Shown: positions 19,761 to 28,809 of the stretch, in pieces
How positions within the stretch are numbered: the stretch's first letter is position 1
Layout: every line of letters starts with the position of its first letter
Assembly: GCF_030268885.1 (NCBI RefSeq)
Contig: NZ_BSSA01000034.1
Coordinates: 1 to 64,000 of the forward strand
DNA length: 64,000 bases
Source: Kitasatospora phosalacinea
GTDB lineage: Bacteria; Actinomycetota; Actinomycetes; Streptomycetales; Streptomycetaceae
Direction: 5' to 3'
Notes under the pieces: model-generated
Told to the model about the DNA's origin: nothing
Databases searched by the model: none
Seen by the model: only the letters and a program-made list of their open reading frames with translations
Translations under genes and position numbers: made by a program

Positions 19761-20816
19761 TTGCGCCGTTCACTCAAGCTCGCCGCGGTCGTGCTCTCGG
19801 GTTCCCTGGGCATCGCCTCGCTCGCCGCCTGCGGCGCAAAGAGCACCGACAACAACTCCACCTCGGCCGGTGCCGGCAGCTCGTCGTTCAAGGTCGGCAT
19901 GGCCTACGACATCGGCGGCCGCGGCGACCAGTCCTTCAACGACTCCGCCGCGCGCGGCCTGGACCGGGCCAAGACCGAGCTGGGCGCGACCATCAACGAG
20001 GCCGAGGCCAAGTCCGGCGAGTCCGAGGGCGACAAGGAGCAGCGCCTCAAGTCCCTGGTGACCAGCGGCTTCAACCCGGTCATCGCGGTGGGCTTCGTCT
20101 ACCAGGACGCGGTGAACAAGGTCGCCAAGGAGAACCCGAACGTCAAGTTCGCGATCATCGACTCCTCCTCGGCCGACCAGCCGGAGAACGTCACCTCGCT
20201 CACCTTCTCCGAGGAGCAGGGCTCCTACCTGGCGGGCGTGGCCGCCGCCAACAAGTCGAAGACCAAGCACGTCGGCTTCATCGGCGGCGTGCAGTCCGAG
20301 CTGATCAAGAAGTTCGAGGCCGGCTACACCGCGGGCGCCAAGTCCGTCGACCCGAACGTCCAGGTCGAGGTCACCTACCTGACCACCCCGCCGGACTTCA
20401 CCGGCTTCGCCGACCCGGGCAAGGGCAAGCAGGCCGCCCAGGGCCAGCTCGACAAGGGCGCGGACGTCATCTACTCGGCGGCCGGCTCCTCCGGCTCCGG
20501 TGCGATCGAGGCCGTCGCGGGCGCCGGCAAGTGGGCCATCGGCGTCGACTCCGACCAGGCCAAGCAGCCCGCCCTGGACAAGTACAAGGACCACATCCTC
20601 ACCTCCATGGTGAAGAACGTGGACACCGCCGTCTTCACCTACATCAAGTCGGTCAAGGACGGCAGCGCGCTGACCGGCGTGAAGAACTTCGACCTGAAGG
20701 AAGGCGGCGTGTCGCTGGCCACCACCGGCGGCTACATCGACGACATCAAGGCCAAGATCGACGCCGCGACCCAGCAGATCACCAGCGGCGCCACCAAGGT
20801 CCCGACCGCTCCGTAA
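19761..20816 (+). CDS. BMP-family nucleoside-binding lipoprotein
   Basis: Extracytoplasmic solute-binding lipoprotein of a nucleoside ABC importer. The 351 residues start at TTG 19761 (GAAGGAG ten bases upstream). The lipobox is LAACG, with Cys at about 25. The mature protein has the BMP fold signatures: AYDIGGRGDQSFNDSAARG, a two-lobe layout and the ligand segment IGVDSDQA. It precedes the ATPase and permease genes but is separated from them by a 19-bp hairpin, which would allow the binding protein to be made in excess. The variant nucleoside operator upstream suggests induction by nucleosides. Confidence 0.93.
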   Translation: MRRSLKLAAVVLSGSLGIASLAACGAKSTDNNSTSAGAGSSSFKVGMAYDIGGRGDQSFNDSAARGLDRAKTELGATINEAEAKSGESEGDKEQRLKSLVTSGFNPVIAVGFVYQDAVNKVAKENPNVKFAIIDSSSADQPENVTSLTFSEEQGSYLAGVAAANKSKTKHVGFIGGVQSELIKKFEAGYTAGAKSVDPNVQVEVTYLTTPPDFTGFADPGKGKQAAQGQLDKGADVIYSAAGSSGSGAIEAVAGAGKWAIGVDSDQAKQPALDKYKDHILTSMVKNVDTAVFTYIKSVKDGSALTGVKNFDLKEGGVSLATTGGYIDDIKAKIDAATQQITSGATKVPTAP

Positions 20817-20881
20817 GGCCGATCGGGCCCGCCGCGCCGCCCGTCCGCCGGGCGGCGCGACGGCGGTTCCACCAGATCGCA

Positions 20882-20934
20882 CGGCAGGGGCCCGGACGGA
20901 ATGCGCCCAGGCGCGTCCGTCCGGGCCCCTGCCG
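20882..20934 (+). terminator. Large hairpin between the BMP gene and its ABC genes
   Basis: A perfect 19-bp stem (20882-20900 with 20916-20934) and 15-nt loop. It may terminate most transcripts after the binding-protein gene. A weaker imperfect GC hairpin lies at 20829-20866, and a C-rich run at 20952-20967. Confidence 0.75.
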
Positions 20935-21024
20935 GTTCCGCACCGGTCCGCCCCCTCCCCCCCCCCGGGTTTCCCCCTGAGCCCTCAGCGCGACGAAGCG
21001 CCCGACGACCAGCAGGAGATCGCC

Positions 21025-22734
21025 ATCACCCCCTCCGACTCCGTCCCGACGGACGGCACCCCCCGCGCGGGGACGGCGACACCTGCCGTCGAACTGCGCG
21101 GCATCACCAAGCGCTTCCCCGGCGTGGTGGCCAACCACGACATCGACATCACCGTGCAGCGGGGCACCGTGCACGCGCTGATGGGCGAGAACGGCGCGGG
21201 CAAGTCCACCCTGATGAAGATCCTGTACGGGATGCAGAAGCCGGACGAGGGCACCATCGCCATCGACGGCGAGCAGGTGGAGTTCTCCACCCCGGCGGAC
21301 GCCATCGCGCGCGGCATCGGCATGGTCCACCAGCACTTCATGCTGGCCGACAACTTCACCGTCTGGGAGAACATCGTCCTGGGCGGCGAGCACCTGCACG
21401 GCATCGGCGCCAAGGCCAAGGCCAGGATCCGCGAGCTGTCCGACCAGTACGGCCTGGGCGTGAAGCCGGACGCGCTGGTCGAGGACCTGGGCGTGGCCGA
21501 CCGGCAGCGGGTGGAGATCCTCAAGGTGCTCTACCGCGGCGCCCGGATCCTGATCCTGGACGAGCCGACCGCGGTCCTCGTCCCGCAGGAGGTCGACGCG
21601 CTGTTCGACAACCTGCGCGAGCTCAAGGCCGAGGGCGTCACCGTCATCTTCATCTCGCACAAGCTGCACGAGGTGCTGTCGGTCGCCGACGCGATCAGCG
21701 TGATCCGCCGCGGCACCACCGTCGGCGACGCCGACCCGCGCCGGGTCACCGCCCGGCAGCTGGCCGAGCTGATGGTCGGCGCCGAACTGCCCTCCCCGGA
21801 GAGCCGCGAGTCGACCGTCACCGACACCGAGATGCTCGCGGTCGAGGGACTGCGGATCGCCAAGCCGGACGCCGAGGGCGTCGAGCGCGTCGTCCTGGAC
21901 GACGTGTCGCTGCGCATCCGCAAGGGCGAGATCCTCGGCATCGCCGGCGTCGAGGGCAACGGCCAGGCCGAACTGGTCGAGGCCATCATGGGCATGCTCC
22001 CGCTGGACGCGGGCACCGTCACGCTGGACGGCACCGACCTGACCGGCACCCTGACCCGGGCCCGCCGCGAGGCCGGGATCGGCTACATCCCCGAGGACCG
22101 CCACCGGCACGGCCTGCTGCTGGAAGCCCCGCTGTGGGAGAACCGGATCCTCGGCCACGTCACCGAGCGGCCCAACTCCAAGGGCGTGCTGCTCGACCCG
22201 GCCGGCGCCCGGGCCGACACCCAGCGGATCGTCGAGGAGTACGACGTCCGCACCCCCGGCATCGAGGTCACCGCGGCCTCGCTGTCCGGCGGCAACCAGC
22301 AGAAGCTGATCATCGGCCGGGAGATGAGCCACTCCCCGAAGCTGCTGATCGCCGCCCACCCCACCCGCGGCGTGGACGTCGGCGCGCAGGCGCAGATCTG
22401 GGAGCAGATCCGCTCCGCCCAGCGCGAGGGCCTGGCGGTGCTGCTGATCTCCGCCGACCTGGACGAGCTGATCGGCCTGTCCGACACCATCCGGGTGATC
22501 TACCGCGGCCGCCTGGTCGCCGACGCCGACCCGGCCACCGTCACCGCCGAGGACCTGGGCAGCGCGATGACCGGCGCCGCCACCGGCCACATCGAGTCCG
22601 ACCCGGAGGCCCTCGCCGAGGCCCAGGCCGTCGCCGCCGAGGGCACCGAGGCCGCGCACGCCGCCCCGGCCGACGACGCGCCGTCCGACGCCCCGTCCAC
22701 CGACACCGCCGACGACGAGCAGGCGGGGGAGTAG
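21025..22734 (+). CDS. Nucleoside ABC importer, double ATP-binding protein
   Basis: The energy subunit of the importer, 569 residues with two fused nucleotide-binding domains. Domain 1 has the aromatic A-loop (RFPG), an intact Walker A GENGAGKST (54-62) and Walker B ILILDEPTA. Domain 2 has the degenerate GVEGNGQAEL in place of Walker A but a canonical signature LSGGNQQK, as in other nucleoside and sugar double ATPases. The conserved N-terminus (VELRGITKRF) requires a start upstream of the first ATG/GTG in frame. The best candidate is ATC at 21025, six bases after AGGAG, a non-canonical start codon; a CTG at 20977 is the other choice. The C-terminal 50 residues are acidic and Ala-rich. Confidence 0.9.
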   Translation: MTPSDSVPTDGTPRAGTATPAVELRGITKRFPGVVANHDIDITVQRGTVHALMGENGAGKSTLMKILYGMQKPDEGTIAIDGEQVEFSTPADAIARGIGMVHQHFMLADNFTVWENIVLGGEHLHGIGAKAKARIRELSDQYGLGVKPDALVEDLGVADRQRVEILKVLYRGARILILDEPTAVLVPQEVDALFDNLRELKAEGVTVIFISHKLHEVLSVADAISVIRRGTTVGDADPRRVTARQLAELMVGAELPSPESRESTVTDTEMLAVEGLRIAKPDAEGVERVVLDDVSLRIRKGEILGIAGVEGNGQAELVEAIMGMLPLDAGTVTLDGTDLTGTLTRARREAGIGYIPEDRHRHGLLLEAPLWENRILGHVTERPNSKGVLLDPAGARADTQRIVEEYDVRTPGIEVTAASLSGGNQQKLIIGREMSHSPKLLIAAHPTRGVDVGAQAQIWEQIRSAQREGLAVLLISADLDELIGLSDTIRVIYRGRLVADADPATVTAEDLGSAMTGAATGHIESDPEALAEAQAVAAEGTEAAHAAPADDAPSDAPSTDTADDEQAGE

Positions 22735-22738
22735 CCAC

Positions 22739-23905
22739 ATGACCAGTCCCAACCCCCCGGTCGCGCCCGCGGCCAAGCGGTCGCTGCGCGAGCGCATCGA
22801 CCTGGAGCGGATCGGGCTCGCCCTGGCCGCCCCCGTGCTGGCGGTGCTGCTGTCGCTGATCATCGCCGGCGGCCTGCTGGCGGTCTCCGGCCGCGACCCG
22901 TTCGACGCGTTCTCCATCATGTGGAACTACGGCACCGCGTCCGACGGACAGGTCGCCGTGCTGAACAAGGCCACCGTGTACTACCTGGCCGCGGCCGCCG
23001 CCGCGTTCGGGTTCCGGATGAACCTGTTCAACATCGGCATCGAGGGCCAGTACAAGCTGGCCATGATGTTCGCCGCGTTCGTCGGCAGCCAGGTCGACCT
23101 GCCGGCCTTCCTGCAGATCCCGCTGCTGCTGGTCGTCGCGATGTGCGTCGGCGGCCTGTGGGCGTCGATCGCCGGTCTGCTGAAGGTCTACCGGGGCGTC
23201 AGCGAGGTCATCTCGACCATCATGCTGAACGCCATCGCCACCGCCGTGATCGGCGTGCTGCTGGTGCCCGGCATCTTCGCGCCGAAGACCGGCGGCACCA
23301 CCAACTCGATCCAGACCGAGAAGATCTCCGACTCCAGCCACTTCTTCTCGATCGAGACCCAGGGCGGCACGCTGTGGGGCTTCATCGTGATCGCGGTGCT
23401 GGTCGGCGTGGCCTTCCAGTTCACCCTGAACCGCACCCGGTTCGGCTTCGACCTGCGCGCCACCGGGCGCTCGGAGAGCGCCGCCAGCGCCTCCGGCGTC
23501 AACGTCAAGCGCATGGTGATCACCTCGATCGTGGTCTCCGGCGCGCTGGCCGGCCTGGTCGGCCTGCCCGAACTCATGCAGAACACCCCGTACTTCGGGC
23601 AGAACGTGCAGACCGGCCTCGGCTTCATCGGCATCTCGGTGGCGCTGCTCGGCCGCAACACCCCGATCGGCATCGCGTTCTCCGCGCTGCTGTTCGCCTT
23701 CCTGGACGCCTCCGGCGCCCAGCTGCCCACCCGGGGCGACTACCCGTCCGAGATCATCCCGGTGATCCAGGGCACCATCGTCATCTGTGTCGTCGTGGCC
23801 TACGAACTGGTGCGCCGCTACGGCCTCAAGCGCCAGCAGCAGAAGGTCGGCGCCGAGCTCGCCGCGCAGGCTGCCGCGGCCGCCCAGAAGGAGGTCGCGG
23901 CATGA
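22739..23905 (+). CDS. Nucleoside ABC importer permease 1
   Basis: A 388-residue BPD_transp_2 family permease with about eight to ten membrane helices starting near residue 20. It carries the family segment FRMNLFNIGIEGQYK and the transport-coupling region around STIMLNAIA. It begins four bases after the ATPase stop, with GGGGGAG upstream, and its stop overlaps the ATG of the second permease (ATGA), so the two half-transporters are probably translated together. Confidence 0.92.
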   Translation: MTSPNPPVAPAAKRSLRERIDLERIGLALAAPVLAVLLSLIIAGGLLAVSGRDPFDAFSIMWNYGTASDGQVAVLNKATVYYLAAAAAAFGFRMNLFNIGIEGQYKLAMMFAAFVGSQVDLPAFLQIPLLLVVAMCVGGLWASIAGLLKVYRGVSEVISTIMLNAIATAVIGVLLVPGIFAPKTGGTTNSIQTEKISDSSHFFSIETQGGTLWGFIVIAVLVGVAFQFTLNRTRFGFDLRATGRSESAASASGVNVKRMVITSIVVSGALAGLVGLPELMQNTPYFGQNVQTGLGFIGISVALLGRNTPIGIAFSALLFAFLDASGAQLPTRGDYPSEIIPVIQGTIVICVVVAYELVRRYGLKRQQQKVGAELAAQAAAAAQKEVAA

Positions 23906-25167
23906 GCACCGCTGTCGTCGGCAAGCCCAAGTCGCCGGTCGCGTCCGCGAAGCGGACCAAGCTCACCTGGCCGGTGGTGCTGCTGCTGATCGCGCTCGCC
24001 CTGGTGCTGTTCGCCGCGGTCGGCGCCGCCACCGGCAACCACGGCCTGACCTCCTCCGGCCAGATCAGCGCCGCGCTGGCCTCCGCCGTCCCGATCGCGA
24101 TGGCCGGTCTCGGCGGTCTGTGGTCGGAGCGCGCGGGCGTGGTCAACATCGGCCTCGAAGGCATGATGGTGGCCGGCACCTTCTGCGGCGCCTGGGGCGG
24201 CTTCCTGGTCAACCCGTGGGTCGGCCTGCTGGCCGGCATGGTCGGCGGCGCGCTCGGCGGCCTGCTGCACGCGCTGGTGACCGTCACCTTCGGCGTCGAC
24301 CACATCGTCTCCGGCGTCGGCATCAACCTGCTGATCCCCGGCATCTGCGCGTACGTCAACCGGATCTACTACAAGGACTACGTGGCCGACGGCGCCGGCG
24401 CCAACCAGTCGCCGCCCTCGGACTCGCTGCCCACCTTCACCTTCCCCGGCCTGTCCGGCTGGCTGGGCGACGTCGAGCAGCACCACTGGTTCCTGGTCTC
24501 CGACGTGGCCGGGATCGTCCGCGGCCTGGTCACCGACCTGTCGGTGGTCACCCTGATCGCCGCCGCGTTCCTGGTCGCCAGCTACTTCCTGCTCTGGCGC
24601 ACCGTGTTCGGCCTGCGGCTGCGCTCCTGCGGCGAGAACCCGACCGCCGCCGAGTCGCTGGGCGTCAACGTCTACAAGTACAAGTACCTCGCGGTGATCT
24701 CCTCCGGCGCCTTCGCGGGCCTCGGCGGCGCGTACCTCTCGCTGGTCGCCGCGCACTTCTACCGGGACGGCCAGACCCAGGGCCGCGGCTTCATCGGCCT
24801 GGCCGCGATGATCTTCGGCAACTGGATGCCCGGCGGCCTGGCCGCGGGCGCGGGCCTGTTCGGCTTCACCGACAGCCTCCAGCTGCGCGACGCCGACTCG
24901 GTGCACGTGCTGCTGCTGGTGGTCGCCATCGCGATGGCGCTGCTGGCCGTCTGGCAGTTCTACCGCCGCAAGCTCACCGCCGGCGTGATCAGCACCGTCG
25001 TCGCGGGCGGCGTCGCCACCTGGTACGCCTGCACCGACGAGGTGCAGCGCCCGCTGATCGTCGCCACCCCGTACGTGATCACCCTGGTGGTGCTCGCGCT
25101 GGCCTCGCAGCGGCTGCGGATGCCGAAGGCGGACGGCCAGGTCTACCGCAAGGGGCAGGCCAAGTGA
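23902..25167 (+). CDS. Nucleoside ABC importer permease 2
   Basis: Partner permease, 421 residues and polytopic, with the family segment ERAGVVNIGLEGMM at about 77-90 and a coupling region GLRLRSCGENPTAAESLGV. Compared with short homologues it has an extra extracytoplasmic loop (about 155-210) and extra helices at the C-terminus. Starts in an ATGA overlap with permease 1 and ends in a GTGA overlap with cdd, so the nucleoside importer and cytidine deaminase are one translational unit. Confidence 0.92.
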   Translation: MSTAVVGKPKSPVASAKRTKLTWPVVLLLIALALVLFAAVGAATGNHGLTSSGQISAALASAVPIAMAGLGGLWSERAGVVNIGLEGMMVAGTFCGAWGGFLVNPWVGLLAGMVGGALGGLLHALVTVTFGVDHIVSGVGINLLIPGICAYVNRIYYKDYVADGAGANQSPPSDSLPTFTFPGLSGWLGDVEQHHWFLVSDVAGIVRGLVTDLSVVTLIAAAFLVASYFLLWRTVFGLRLRSCGENPTAAESLGVNVYKYKYLAVISSGAFAGLGGAYLSLVAAHFYRDGQTQGRGFIGLAAMIFGNWMPGGLAAGAGLFGFTDSLQLRDADSVHVLLLVVAIAMALLAVWQFYRRKLTAGVISTVVAGGVATWYACTDEVQRPLIVATPYVITLVVLALASQRLRMPKADGQVYRKGQAK

Positions 25168-25565
25168 CGGCGGTCGCGGCCGGGGAGGTCGACTGGGAGG
25201 CGCTGCGGGAGGCCGCCCGGGAGGCGATGCGGCACGCGTACGCGCCCTACAGCAAGTACCCGGTCGGGGCCGCGGCCCTGGTCGAGGACGGCCGCACGGT
25301 GGTCGGCTGCAACGTGGAGAACGCCTCGTACGGCCTGGGCCTGTGCGCCGAGTGCGGCCTGGTCTCCGCGCTGCACGCCTCCGGCGGCGGCCGGCTGGTC
25401 GCCTTCACCTGCGTGGACGGCGGCGGCGAGCTGCTGATGCCGTGCGGGCGCTGCCGCCAGCTGCTGTACGAGCACGGCGGGCCCGAGCTGCTGGTCGAAC
25501 TGCCCTCCGGGGTGCGGCCGATGAGCGAGGTGCTGCCGGACGCGTTCGGGCCGGACAAGTTGTAG
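25164..25565 (+). CDS. cdd: Cytidine deaminase
   Basis: Converts cytidine and deoxycytidine to uridine and deoxyuridine, feeding the phosphorylases. The 133 residues fit the small homotetrameric type. The zinc and catalytic motif is C61-A62-E63 with PCGRC (93-97). AYAPYSKYPVGAA near the start and NVENASYGL bind substrate. The GTG start overlaps the stop of permease 2 (GTGA), tying salvage to uptake. Confidence 0.96.
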   Translation: MTAVAAGEVDWEALREAAREAMRHAYAPYSKYPVGAAALVEDGRTVVGCNVENASYGLGLCAECGLVSALHASGGGRLVAFTCVDGGGELLMPCGRCRQLLYEHGGPELLVELPSGVRPMSEVLPDAFGPDKL

Positions 25566-25577
25566 CTGTTCGGACGG

Positions 25578-25620
25578 TTACGCGCGTAGAGTGTCGCGGG
25601 AGGACATCCCGCGGCACTCT
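25578..25620. promoter_or_regulatory. Nucleoside operator fused to a hairpin upstream of deoA
   Basis: TTACGCGCGTAG (25578-25589) matches 11 of 12 positions of the shared palindrome. Its right edge starts a hairpin with arms 25588-25601 and 25607-25620 (14 bp, one G-T pair, 5-nt loop). The hairpin can end the upstream ABC-cdd transcript, while the operator can control a deoA promoter whose -10 may be TAGAGT (25587-25592). Confidence 0.65.
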
Positions 25621-25663
25621 TCGCATTTCCCCTCCCACCGCCACCTCTTCTGGAGCACGTGCA

Positions 25664-26941
25664 ATGGACGCCATCTCCGTCATCCGGGCCAAGCGCGACC
25701 GGGGCGAGCTGACCGACCCCCAGATCGACTGGGTCATCGACGCCTACACCCGCGGCGAGGTCGCCGACGAGCAGATGTCCGCCCTGGCGATGGCCATCCT
25801 GCTCAACGGCATGACCCCCCGGGAGATCAGCCGCTGGACCGACGCGATGATCCGCTCCGGCGAGCGCATGGACTTCTCCTCGCTCGGCGTCCCCACCGCC
25901 GACAAGCACTCCACCGGCGGCGTCGGCGACAAGATCACCCTCCCGCTCGCCCCGCTGGTCGCCGCCTGCGGCGCCGCCGTCCCGCAGCTCTCCGGCCGCG
26001 GCCTCGGCCACACCGGCGGCACCCTCGACAAGCTGGAGTCGATCCCCGGCTGGCGGGCCCTGCTCTCCAACGAGGAGATGCTCGCCGTCCTGGGCTCCGC
26101 CGGTGCGGTCATCTGCGCCGCCGGGGACGGGCTCGCCCCCGCCGACAAGAAGCTCTACGCCCTGCGCGACGTCACCGGCACCGTCGAGGCGATCCCGCTG
26201 ATCGCCTCCTCGATCATGTCCAAGAAGATCGCCGAAGGCACCGGCGCCCTCGTCCTGGACGTCAAGGTCGGCTCCGGCGCCTTCATGAAGAACCTCGACG
26301 ACGCCCGCGAACTCGCCCGCACCATGGTCGGGTTGGGCCGCTCCGCCGGCGTCGCCACGGTCGCCCTGCTCACCGACATGTCCACCCCGCTCGGCCTCAC
26401 CGCGGGCAACGCGCTCGAAGTCCGCGAGTCCGTCGAGGTGCTGGCCGGCGGCGGCCCCGCCGACGTCGTCGAACTCACCCTCGCCCTCGCCCGCGAGATG
26501 CTCGCCGCCGCGGGCGTCCACGGCAAGGACCCGGCCGACGCCCTGCGCGACGGCTCCGCCATGGACCACTGGCGCCGCATGATCGCCGCCCAGGGCGGCG
26601 ACCCCGACGCCCCCCTCCCGGTCGCCCGCGAGCAGCACGTCGTCCCCGCCCCCGCCACCGGCGTCCTCACCGCCCTCGACGCCTACGCCGTCGGCGTCAC
26701 CGCCTGGCGCCTCGGCGCCGGGCGCGCCCGCAAGGAGGACCCGGTCCAGGCCGGCGCGGGCGTCGAGCTCCACGCCAAGCCGGGCGACCACGTCACCGCC
26801 GGCCAGCCGCTGCTCACCCTGCACACCGACACCCCCGAGCGCTTCGGCTACGCCCTGGAGGCCCTGGAGGGCGCCGTCACCGTCGCCCCGGCGGGCACCG
26901 CGTTCACCCCGGCGCCGATCGTGCTGGACCGGATCGCCTGA
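25664..26941 (+). CDS. deoA: Thymidine/pyrimidine-nucleoside phosphorylase
   Basis: Cleaves thymidine, deoxyuridine or uridine with phosphate to give (deoxy)ribose-1-phosphate and base. The 425-residue protein has the alpha domain, then the phosphate/pyrimidine-binding segments DKHSTGGVGDK (about 80-90) and SGRGLGHTGGTLDKLE, and the C-terminal alpha/beta domain of the NP-II family. The ATG at 25664 follows GGAG. Its product enters the pathway through a mutase and deoC, which are elsewhere in the window. Confidence 0.95.
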   Translation: MDAISVIRAKRDRGELTDPQIDWVIDAYTRGEVADEQMSALAMAILLNGMTPREISRWTDAMIRSGERMDFSSLGVPTADKHSTGGVGDKITLPLAPLVAACGAAVPQLSGRGLGHTGGTLDKLESIPGWRALLSNEEMLAVLGSAGAVICAAGDGLAPADKKLYALRDVTGTVEAIPLIASSIMSKKIAEGTGALVLDVKVGSGAFMKNLDDARELARTMVGLGRSAGVATVALLTDMSTPLGLTAGNALEVRESVEVLAGGGPADVVELTLALAREMLAAAGVHGKDPADALRDGSAMDHWRRMIAAQGGDPDAPLPVAREQHVVPAPATGVLTALDAYAVGVTAWRLGAGRARKEDPVQAGAGVELHAKPGDHVTAGQPLLTLHTDTPERFGYALEALEGAVTVAPAGTAFTPAPIVLDRIA

Positions 26942-26949
26942 CCGCCCGT

Positions 26950-26995
26950 CGGCGTCCTGCGCACCGCTCAGCCGGAGTAGGTGCGCAGGACGCCG
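26950..26995. terminator. Bidirectional terminator overlapping the 3' end of the Uma2 gene
   Basis: Perfect 16-bp arms 26950-26965 and 26980-26995 with a 14-nt loop. The right arm encodes the last residues of the Uma2 protein. It separates deoA from a convergent gene. Confidence 0.8.
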
Positions 26996-27477
26996 GTGTC
27001 GAGGGTCCAGGGGCCGACGGTGATCGGGTCGCCGAAGACGAAGTTCCTGCGGTCGGTGTAGCCCGGTTCGGAGTGGATGACGCCGGTGCCCAGGCGGGGG
27101 TCGACCAGGACGTAGAGCGGGATGCCCATGGCGGCGTAGTCGCGGACCTTGGCGTGGTGGTCGGTCTCCGGGCTGTGGGGGGAGACGACCTCGACGACCA
27201 GGAGCGGGCGGGCGGCCGGGGCCGGGAGGACGGCGAGGTCGGGGCGGCGCAGCAGGCCCAGGAGCGGGGCTTCCAGGAGCGGGTCCGAATACACCCGTTC
27301 GGGGCTCTCGATCCGGGCGACGAGTTGACGGTGGATCAGTTCGACGGTGGCGTCGTGCTGCGGACCCGGGGCGAGCGCGAGGTGGACCATGCTGTCGGCG
27401 ATCTCCGGGGCCCGCAGGCCCGGCACCGCGGGCAGCAGGTCGGCGATCGCCCGCAGTGCCGGGTGGTCGTCGGTCAT
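26968..27477 (-). CDS. Uma2-family (DUF820) putative endonuclease
   Basis: A 169-residue protein of the Uma2 family, which has a PD-(D/E)xK-like fold; the acidic positions are RRPDLAV (about 79-85) and LLVVEVVSP (about 94-102). Uma2 genes are numerous in actinomycetes and their biological role is unsettled. The start overlaps the stop of the MFS gene (ATGA), so the two are probably co-translated. Confidence 0.85.
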   Translation of the reverse strand: MTDDHPALRAIADLLPAVPGLRAPEIADSMVHLALAPGPQHDATVELIHRQLVARIESPERVYSDPLLEAPLLGLLRRPDLAVLPAPAARPLLVVEVVSPHSPETDHHAKVRDYAAMGIPLYVLVDPRLGTGVIHSEPGYTDRRNFVFGDPITVGPWTLDTGVLRTYSG

Positions 27478-28745
27478 GCCCGGACGGTAGCGGTCTCCGT
27501 GCGGCGGGCCGTCACGGCGCGGTGGGTGGCGTAGAGGGTGACGGCGGCCGCGCAGGCCATGGCGGTGAGGGCGACGGCGGCGGTGCCCGACCAGCCGGTG
27601 GAGTGGTAGGCGTCGGCGCCCAGGGTGCCGCCGAGGCTGTTGCCCAGGTAGTAGGCGATCAGGTAGAGCGCGGAGGCCTGGGCGCGGCCGGTGGTGGCGG
27701 TGCGGCCGACGGCGGAGGAGGCGGTGGCGTGGCCGGCGAAGAAGCCGGCGGTGATCAGGACCAGGCCGAGGACCGCGCAGAGCAGGGAACCCGCCAGGGA
27801 GAGCAGCAGGCCGGCCGTGGTGGTGGCGATCGCCAGGTAGAGGGTGCCGCGGCGGCCGCAGCGGGCGGTCAGGCGGCCCGCCGAGGCGGAGGACGCGGTG
27901 CCGACCAGGTAGACCACGAAGATCGACGCGGCCACCGACTGCGGCAGGTGGAAGGGCGCGGCGGTCAGCCGGTACCCGACGGTGTTGTAGACCGCGCCGA
28001 ACACCGCCATGAACAGCATCCCCAGCGCGTACAGCCGCAGCAGCAGCGGGTTGCGCAGGTGACCGGCGACGGTCGCGGCCAGCGCCCGGGCGTCCACCGG
28101 GGCGCGGCGGAAGTGCCGGGCGCGCGGCACCAGGGCGCGGAAGGCCAGCGCCGCGAGCAGCGCCAGCGCCGCCGAGACCACCAGCCCCCAGCGCCAGCCC
28201 CAGGCGGCCGCGGCCCAGCCGGACACCAGCCGTCCGCCCATCCCGCCGATCGAGTTGCCCGCCACGTACAGCCCCATCGCGGAGGCCAGCGCCGTCGGGT
28301 GCACCTCCTCGGCGAGGTAGGCCATCGCGGTGGCGGGCAGCCCGGCCAGGGCCGCGCCCTGGAGGGCGCGCAGCACCACCAGCGTGGTGAGGTCCGGGGC
28401 GAACGGCAGGGCCACCGCGAGCAGCGCGGCGGCCAGGGTGGACGCCGTCATCACCGCGGTGCGCCCGTAGCGGTCGGACAGGGCGCTGGCCGGGAGCAGG
28501 GCGAGGGCGAGGCCGAGGGTGGCGGCCGAGGCCGTCCAACTGGCCTGACCGGGCGTCAGGCCGAGGTCGGCGGAGAGGATCGGCAGCAGGCCCTGGGTGG
28601 AGTACAGCAGGACGAAGGTGGCCACGCCCGCCGCGAACAGGGCGAGGTTGGCGCGGCGGAAGTCCCGGCTGCCGGGGCGCAGGCGCAGGTCGGAGGGAGT
28701 GCTGACGGGGGCGGGCGCGGACGCCTCGGTACTGGCGGGCTGCAT
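27474..28745 (-). CDS. MFS transporter (YnfM/AraJ-like efflux type)
   Basis: A 423-residue major facilitator with twelve predicted helices from about residue 30. The motif A-like segment is SALSDRYGRTAVM in the loop after helix 2, with a second copy GRLTARCGRRGTLY in the other half, supporting a two-fold repeat. Similarity is to 12-helix drug/arabinose efflux proteins. It is divergent from a LysR regulator across 64 bases holding a palindrome, so it is probably regulated by it. -10 TAGCGT lies seven bases before the ATG: probably leaderless. Confidence 0.9.
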   Translation of the reverse strand: MQPASTEASAPAPVSTPSDLRLRPGSRDFRRANLALFAAGVATFVLLYSTQGLLPILSADLGLTPGQASWTASAATLGLALALLPASALSDRYGRTAVMTASTLAAALLAVALPFAPDLTTLVVLRALQGAALAGLPATAMAYLAEEVHPTALASAMGLYVAGNSIGGMGGRLVSGWAAAAWGWRWGLVVSAALALLAALAFRALVPRARHFRRAPVDARALAATVAGHLRNPLLLRLYALGMLFMAVFGAVYNTVGYRLTAAPFHLPQSVAASIFVVYLVGTASSASAGRLTARCGRRGTLYLAIATTTAGLLLSLAGSLLCAVLGLVLITAGFFAGHATASSAVGRTATTGRAQASALYLIAYYLGNSLGGTLGADAYHSTGWSGTAAVALTAMACAAAVTLYATHRAVTARRTETATVRA

Positions 28746-28771
28746 GGTGTCGACGCTAGGACCGGGCGGCC

Positions 28772-28790
28772 TGATGCGTCCAATGCATCA
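28772..28790. promoter_or_regulatory. LysR-type operator between MFS and LysR genes
   Basis: TGATGC (28772-28777) and GCATCA (28785-28790) form a 6-7-6 inverted repeat in the 64-bp divergent promoter. It overlaps the predicted -35 region of the MFS promoter. This matches the T-N11-A type of LysR box. Confidence 0.6.
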
Positions 28791-28809
28791 ATGAGCGAGA
28801 ATCGATGCC

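Noticed and set aside
21124..22734. GTG 21124 as start of the ABC ATPase
   Set aside because: It would remove the first beta strand and the aromatic A-loop that are conserved in ABC domains, and no ribosome site precedes it.
26968..27477. Defence system around the Uma2 nuclease
   Set aside because: Uma2 genes are common singletons in actinomycetes. The neighbours are an MFS transporter and a LysR regulator, with no methylase, toxin-antitoxin or helicase.
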